The position numbers and the translations under genes were made by a program. The notes beneath the pieces were generated by a model. It was not told the origin of the DNA. It did no database searches and worked only from the letters and a program-made list of their open reading frames with translations. From Apostichopus japonicus (lineage: Eukaryota > Echinodermata > Holothuroidea > Aspidochirotida > Stichopodidae): a DNA stretch of 64,000 nt. The DNA is taken from the NCBI RefSeq assembly GCF_037975245.1, contig NC_092570.1, positions 1,679,501 through 1,743,500 on the forward strand. Direction: 5' to 3'. Each line of letters opens with the position of its first letter. Position 1 is the stretch's first letter. Positions 57,801-64,000 of this stretch are shown piece after piece.

Positions 57801-60557
57801 TTTTCAAGCAACGTTTGTCACCTTCACTAATTCTATGCCATAAAACAAATACGTTTCGATTGTTACGAGTTTATAAAGACAAAGCAGAAACAAACAAGCA
57901 ATTTGCTAAAGTAGTTTTGTTGATCATGAGCAATCAATGTAGCATTTGCACGAGGAGAATGGGATACGACGGTTGTTTATTTAACTCATAATGTATATGT
58001 TTATGTACTCAAAGAAAGTGTTTTTTGGGCTTCTCCAATATTGTATATAAAAGGCATTGCCATTACTTTGGGTATATTACATTGGTAAGATATTCCTTTT
58101 ATGACATCATAAATCCTTTCTTTTACGTTCGGAATGCGCCGCCTCGCTAAAGAAAATATTAGTAAATAACAATTTCTACTAAATCGTGGGAACAACATGA
58201 AGTAATGTAGTGTTAGGTAAATAAAGTTGTTATCCTTGTAGTTTTTGAAAATGTCAAACCGAAACAGGAAAGATTGGTCTCGAATTAACTTGATTCAGTT
58301 TCTCCTACTCCCGGTGTTTGACGAGGGCAAGGTTTGTTATCATTTAGGTACATTCCGAATAATCAGGACAAAAGGCGCTGAAAACCATTATCGTAACCAC
58401 GGTAGCGAAGATAAACAATAAAAGTTATTCATGAATCACTTTAATCTAAATTTTAAGTTTACGTTGTAATGACGGTGGATGGGGGGGGGGGGGGGGTTAA
58501 CGTTGTAATGAAAGAACATGCTGAACGCATACAGTTCATTTGTATATATATATATTATATATATTACTTTTATATATTATTTTTATATATTATATTTATA
58601 TATTATATATATTTATATTATATACCCGTATCACTTTCATCAAGATGACTGTATAAGTTTTTGGAGATTAAACAGACAATTTTTGGAAAAGGTAACAGAA
58701 AGTGAGACGTAATTGTTGTTTTTAGCTATAAATCTTCCCTGGTAAAGGCAAAATTATTGATGGAGTCGTTTTAGTTGAATTATTTAACGTGCAGTTAGAA
58801 AAGTCTTCCTAAACCCAGTTTTCTTCGCTTTTGTGTAGTTTTATTAAGAATTTCTGCGTGCGTTTTTATTTGGCGAGGGGAGGGAGGTGGGGGGCAATTG
58901 AAAAGTTGACATTTAAGTATGTAGTGACCTTTAAAATGCTGGTGATTATCTAGATGTGGACCGGGACAGAAGTGACATTTCAAGAAACAGACATAAAGTC
59001 GACAGGAACGCCAACGTGCTATGCCATGAATAACATTCACATCAAGACTATTTTATAGGTTAGGAAATGGCTTCATAAATAACCAAGAGAAAAATAAAAA
59101 GGTTGAAAAAGTCATCCTTTCGTAGCTGGGTCAATCTGTCTGTTCCTATTTATGTATCTGTATTCCTACGTAAAAAGGAAAAAAAAAACATGGAAAAATG
59201 TCTGTAATAAATACAAAAGTATATCAAACACGGAAATATGCCACTACCCCTAATGAAATTGTCTACAAAGGCGACGTAACTTGATTTGAAAGTCAACTGC
59301 AGGAGACATATATAGCAATGCTTGTAAAATATATCTCTTGACTCTGTGAAGGATGGCCAGTCATAGCTTAAAGAGGCATTCCGGTGGCAGATAATGTGAG
59401 ACCTAAATGTCGGGGGAATATTCGTTGTTAAAATTGTTAAAAACACAACCTCAACATCTTTCTTCTAACTTGAGATATGGATATTAGAATCCAAAACGTG
59501 TTTTTTCCCTGTTTTATAGATAAAGCCGTCCCATACTCATCCGGAAGTAAATCACAGTAGATGGTCTGTGACGTCATTGTGGGGGCTGGTCTTCAAAGGT
59601 TCATTTTCGTAATGTACAATATTGTTGTTCATTTGTCCTTGAAAGGGATATATTTTGAATGGTTATTTATATGTCAATCTTCTCTGTAGGTATTTATAAC
59701 TTTCTCATTATGCAAGTATATTATTTTCCTTAGTGCATATATGATTTGGTCAATTAAAACGAAGAACCAAACTTTTCTAGCTAAACTTCCCATGATGAAT
59801 TCAGCGCTCACTCAATGCCTAACCGTAAGCCATTAATAACATTGTCACTACAATTTCAACTTTTGTATCTCCAAAAGAGAAAATGCTCCCAGGATATCGT
59901 TTTGGGACTTTAAAAGATGCAGAAAATCTAGAGCAATATTCTTAAATGATGAAATTCGGTCACCGGGAATATCCCTTCAACGTTATCAAGAGCTTCCGAT
60001 CATATTACGGATCCCGTAGTAGCAATGCACTGCTTTGAAACGGCCGGGGGCTTTATGGAAAGCGTCAATTACTTTGGACGACTCGAGAACAACTCAAGTG
60101 TTTTTATGCGACGCTGAACAACTTGGAATTAGCTAATCCAGTCACTACTTTAATCAGTAACACGAGGTATAATTTATTAGTTTTCGGTATGTTAATATTT
60201 CATATTAGATTGGTATTTTCTTCCAACCCCCGCCCCCACTCCCCCACTCTCTCCCGGCTCCTAAACCTCAAGTATAAAACAGTGATGAAAACACAGAGAG
60301 CTATGCTACTTTTTTTTTTTACCTGAACATGATTATCAAATTTTACAAAATGTTATGTCGTTTCATCCCACGGACGAATGTACTCTCAACGTTCCAAGAA
60401 ATGGATGAAATATTGAAGTGACTTAATGAGATAGAGACATACGGAAGATTAAAGTAATTACATTTTGACATTTTGAAATCCATCATGACTTCACGGCGAC
60501 AGGAATGTTTTCGTCCCCTGTAAAGTGCAGGAGAACTGAAGTTGAGGCAACCAATTA
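54838..60557. other. Gene-free region
   Basis: No coding region with recognisable features on either strand. It holds C-runs (near 55170 and 57123), G-rich segments (near 56835), a 17-nt G-run near 58481 and a TA-rich block (58540-58625). Short open frames here lack protein-like composition or splice context. Confidence 0.6.
58540..58625. repeat. Imperfect TA-rich repeat
   Basis: TATATA runs alternating with TATTTTTATA and TATTATAT. Confidence 0.9.
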
Positions 60558-60640
60558 GGATCAGTCGGGTAAAATTATGACGTAGTTTGGTTTTCGTGCC
60601 CAGGTTCTTTCCTGGGCGACTTTTTCTTAAAAAGTATTAC
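60558..60640 (+). repeat. Partial tail of a U2-headed element
   Basis: Begins GGATCAGTCGGG and contains the same GTAGTTTGGTTTTCGTGCCC segment, terminal hairpin and AAAAAGTA end as the full copy that follows four bases later. The two form a partial tandem dimer. Confidence 0.75.
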
Positions 60641-60644
60641 ATGT

Positions 60645-60845
60645 ATCGCTTCTCGGCCTTTTGGCTAAGATCATGTGTAGTATATGTTCCCTTTCGAGGG
60701 AATGGTGATACACATCCGACGATGATCACACAGTCACAGTCTCGATGCAAGGGGACTGGGGTTGAGAGCGGATCAGTCGTTCGGTAGTTTGGTTTTCGTG
60801 CCCAGGTTCTTTCCTGGGTGACTTTTCTTAAAAAGTAATTTCATG
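60645..60845 (+). ncRNA. U2 snRNA-headed element, copy B
   Basis: Starts ATCGCTTCTCGGCCTTTTGG, the exact 5' end of metazoan U2 snRNA, and matches U2 through GTGTAGTAT with two differences. One difference (GATCATGTG) is shared with copy A. After about 45 nt it leaves U2 and follows the same body as copy A, with hairpins including TTCCC/GGGAA and GCCCAGG/CCTGGG. Too short and too different downstream to be a normal U2 gene (no U2 stem-loops IIb, III or IV). Confidence 0.65.
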
Positions 60846-61950
60846 TTTACAAGTTTGTCTCTTTGAATATTTTGTTTGTTTTTTTTTCTATAGGAAGCGA
60901 TGGTGTAACCAAATGTATTGTATTTTCCCTTAAGACGTCTAATTAACTCTTCTTGATAGTTAAGCTACCACACACCCAAACTACGTATTTCTATTTGACT
61001 GACATGGTAATGGTATATATACTTTGAACATATTTTCTTACAAACATATTTTATTACAAACCGATTTGATTATTCCTCTCGTAGATGCGCTCTCATGTCT
61101 TTTATTAACATCATTATCTCTAATTTTTAAGATGGTAGGAACAAGGCCAAATTAGAAAAAAAAAATTAAATGGTAAAACGAAGAATTGTCAAAGATTTGC
61201 GGTACTGTGCGTGTGAAGCTTATGTGGCCTACTTAAATGTTCCCAATATAATTAGCTTTGGCTTTTAGTGACGACAAAACCCATCTATATATCTTTTGAT
61301 TTAATTTTAGTTTCTTTGAGATTTTTTTCGCCCGTTTCTTCGGAGAGCACTCAGAGATGAATCGTGTCTGTTATAATTTTCGCAAATTACCGTTTCTTAT
61401 CTTCCCCTTTTTTCAACCCTTTGAATATCCTCTTTTTTTTTGTGGCTTAGATATGTTTTTATTTTCATTTCTGTTGTTAACAGAAGAATAGTGGCATAAT
61501 GAGTAAACTATGCTTGAGTCGAGCTATGTTTAATTAGCTTGACTCTGGTAGACTGACATAATCGTTTTCTATGCGAGATGAAGAAAATGACTTGCTCGAG
61601 TTCGTCCATTACAAAAAAAAAATACACACATTCAAGGCATGTGAGTTAAGTTTACCGAATGGTGCTCTTCTTGTATCATAAAAAAAATGAAAGTATTAAA
61701 TGATTAAACACGGTCAAATCTATCAACTCAAAGGAACACGACCCTTTAATATAAGATAATGGAGACAGAAAGTCGCAGAACATTAATTAATGAAGGGTGA
61801 AACTTAAGTCCAATGTATTTTGGTCTTTTAATTATTCAAATTAAGAAAAGGCAATTCAAGGTTAGAAAACACAGGTTTCATGAGGTTTCTTATATTCGTA
61901 TAGATTCAATTCCGTTATAACATATATGTATATATTTATTTTTCCCTTCT
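60846..61950. other. Gene-free region
   Basis: AT-rich with T-runs; nothing recognised. Confidence 0.5.
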
Positions 61951-62274
61951 GTTTCGAGAACATGAAACTTTATATCCGAGATGGAAAAAAAAACAAATTC
62001 AAATTTGATCAGAATAAAACCGAAAGTTCCTTTTTCGGAAATGTTTAATTTCAGGATAGACAGGGACCTATCAAAGACAGACATATTAAAGAGGATAAAA
62101 CATCTCTCGTTCGTTTCGTGAATATGAAACTTTATATCCCATATAAAATAAAATAAATTCAAATTTGATCGGAATATAACCGAATTTTCCTTTTCGGAAA
62201 TGTTTAATTTCAGGATAGACAGGGACCTAACGTAGACGGGCATTTTAAAGAGGGGAAAAAATATCTCTCATTAA
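61951..62274. repeat. 162-bp direct tandem duplication
   Basis: Copies at 61951-62112 and 62113-62274 share the ATGAAACTTTATATCC, TCGGAAATGTTTAATTTCAG and ATAGACAGGGACCTA blocks with scattered differences. The antisense 117-codon frame across it reflects the repeat and has no recognised domain. Confidence 0.85.
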
Positions 62275-64000
62275 TAACGAACCATCAGTCAACATTGTCC
62301 AATTTGTACGAAATAGAAGTATACATAAATTTATATATACATATATATATATATGTCTAAACGAGTTTGAACATTGATACCTTTCACTTGGGTCTCTTTC
62401 AAAGATAAAGAAAGATTTGGATACTATTTTCTGCTATCCCAAAATAAATGACCTAAATGTTATTTATATGTAGGGTAACCAGTTCTGAAAGGTATCTATT
62501 GTGAAATGAATGAATTGGTAAAGGAATCATATCATATATGTATATGAGTCTGGAACCCTGTCTCTGCTTAAATTTCATCCTACTAATATGAAAGAGAATA
62601 GTTAAAGGTTACTTTTGTTACTCGTCATGAAGAGGAATGAGGGGTGAAAATAAGAAGTGTGGGAGGGGAGGTTGGGAGGAGGGGAGGCGGAGGGGAGAGT
62701 GGGTGGGTGGGCATAAGGAGAGAAGGAGGTTATACGTATGAATATTTATGTATATTTATAAACGTAAGTATAACGTATAAGATATAAAGGTAACTTACAA
62801 CCGAAATTCATGAGTTACACAAAGCAAAAGGGAGGGAGGGGGGGGGGAGGGGGGGTAGGGGTGCTTAAGAACATGATCGATATACTTTACCTATGAATAT
62901 GTTTGCAACTACTGTCGGTATAATACTTGACCCTCACTGTAATAATGCGAAGGTAATGACTGTCTATTGTGTTTTAAATGTTGTAAGCCTTTTTAACTTA
63001 TTTCCTTTTGCTAATAAATAAGCCTTTCTTCGTGTAATTGAGATATTAATTACGCCTGGAGGAGTGCGGATCAATAATTATACTGTAAATCACACTCAAA
63101 ATGGCGAAGACGGCATTTTCTCCTCTCTTTTGTTTTTACTCTTGCCTTTTTTTTTCACGAGAGGTTTAAATCTGTACAGTAGTAGCCGCAGATATACAAA
63201 CGTATGACGCTTACTAATTGTACAATGTTATATTCCAGACTTCCCACTCCGGAGTGTCTAAATAATGTAATTTGGAAAGAAATTGTCAGCGAATTAGACA
63301 CCAAACGTGATGGAATTAGCACCCAGCTTTAGACGCTGTTCGCAGTTCTTGTGAACAGTTGCAGAACGAATGAAAGAACAGTAATGTGATAAAATGTAAG
63401 CGAAGGTTTTGCGTGGGCGACCTATTAAATAATGGCAGGATCAAGGAATGAACAAATTTGAATCATGTATCTGCTTTTCTAGCTAGAAGATCTGGAAAGT
63501 TCGTAAACCAGGAGAAATGAAGGAAGGAGATAGAGAGAGAGAGAGAGAGAGGTGGAGACAGAGAGAGTTTAGAAACAAAAACATAAGTGAAAAGTAACTG
63601 AACTTTAAAAAAAAAAAAAAAAGCATTATGGTATGCATTTTGTGATCGACATACAGAGCCATCTATGGACAATCATTGACAATATTGCCTATACAATAAG
63701 AACTATCCGCTGTTCTTTGAGTTGTACTCACTCCACTTGCATAAAATACCCGAAACACGGACATCTACGAAGCAGGATAAACAGCCAGCGGGAAGGTTTA
63801 CATGAATCGTTATAGTATAGGCTTATATGAGTTTGGTGGAGGACAATTTTGGCCAAAAACCGACTTGGCAAAGTCTACACATCCATTGACCTCATTCAAA
63901 AGCCAGGAAGACACGTTCTTGTTAATATAATGTACCAAGAGGTATACGTTGCTGTAATATAGATTAATGAGTTTCTTTTCTGTCCGAGGTTGCGACATTT
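62275..64000. other. Gene-free region with G-rich and GA tracts
   Basis: G-rich stretches at 62661-62712 and 62830-62863 (several GGG runs close together, able to form G-quadruplexes), and (GA)n at 63530-63552. No gene recognised. Confidence 0.6.

Noticed and set aside
60645-60845. Genuine U2 snRNA gene
   Set aside because: Only the first ~45 nt match; the U2 Sm site and 3' stem-loops are missing.
1-64000. CRISPR arrays, bacterial operons or phage genes
   Set aside because: Introns, neuropeptide precursor, TRIM genes and eukaryotic retroelements show an animal genome; no regularly spaced short repeats with unique spacers were seen.

Overview
The window is animal nuclear DNA, most likely from a holothurian (sea cucumber). 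The best evidence is a neuropeptide precursor on the minus strand (exons 43553-44374 and 46927-47091). It carries both L-type and F-type SALMFamides (several SPFMF-amide peptides, GGYSALYF, GGQSKLYF, GQFSQFKF), a mixture characteristic of sea cucumbers. Low GC, long non-coding stretches, spliced genes, microsatellites and degenerate eukaryotic transposons fit this reading.

Positions 1 to about 39,690 are a head-to-tail tandem array of a 7.0-7.6 kb unit. Each unit holds one plus-strand gene of about 741 codons, read as a single coding exon. The protein is TRIM-like: C3HC4 RING, two B-boxes, a long coiled coil and a C-terminal six-bladed beta-propeller. Six copies are visible. Copy 1 is cut by the window edge and looks frameshifted relative to its paralogues. 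Copies 2, 3, 5 and 6 are intact. Copy 4 has a 1-nt insertion that removes the propeller from the reading frame. Each gene is preceded by a likely 5'-UTR intron. The spacers are duplicated with the genes and contain a degenerate tandem repeat of about 145 bp rich in RGGTCA motifs, ATT/TG microsatellites, and in two units a 32-bp perfect palindrome flanked by an 8-bp duplication. Across the paralogues the RING and B-boxes hardly vary, whereas the propeller varies in short patches recurring about every 48 residues. That suggests a diversifying recognition face on a conserved ubiquitin-ligase chassis.

Positions 39.7-47.1 kb hold the SALMFamide gene and about 3.6 kb of gene-free DNA. Its 2.55-kb intron contains an element whose head matches the 5' end of U2 snRNA. 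A second copy of that element, with a partial tandem neighbour, lies at 60.56-60.85 kb.

Positions 47.1-55 kb are repeat-rich: (TA)n tracts, a 61-bp-arm inverted repeat, two Penelope-like retroelement fragments, hammerhead-like motifs and two small hAT-type elements with target-site duplications. Among them is a small plus-strand gene model encoding a signal peptide plus one Ig V-type domain (48997-49623). Positions 55-64 kb show no convincing protein gene.
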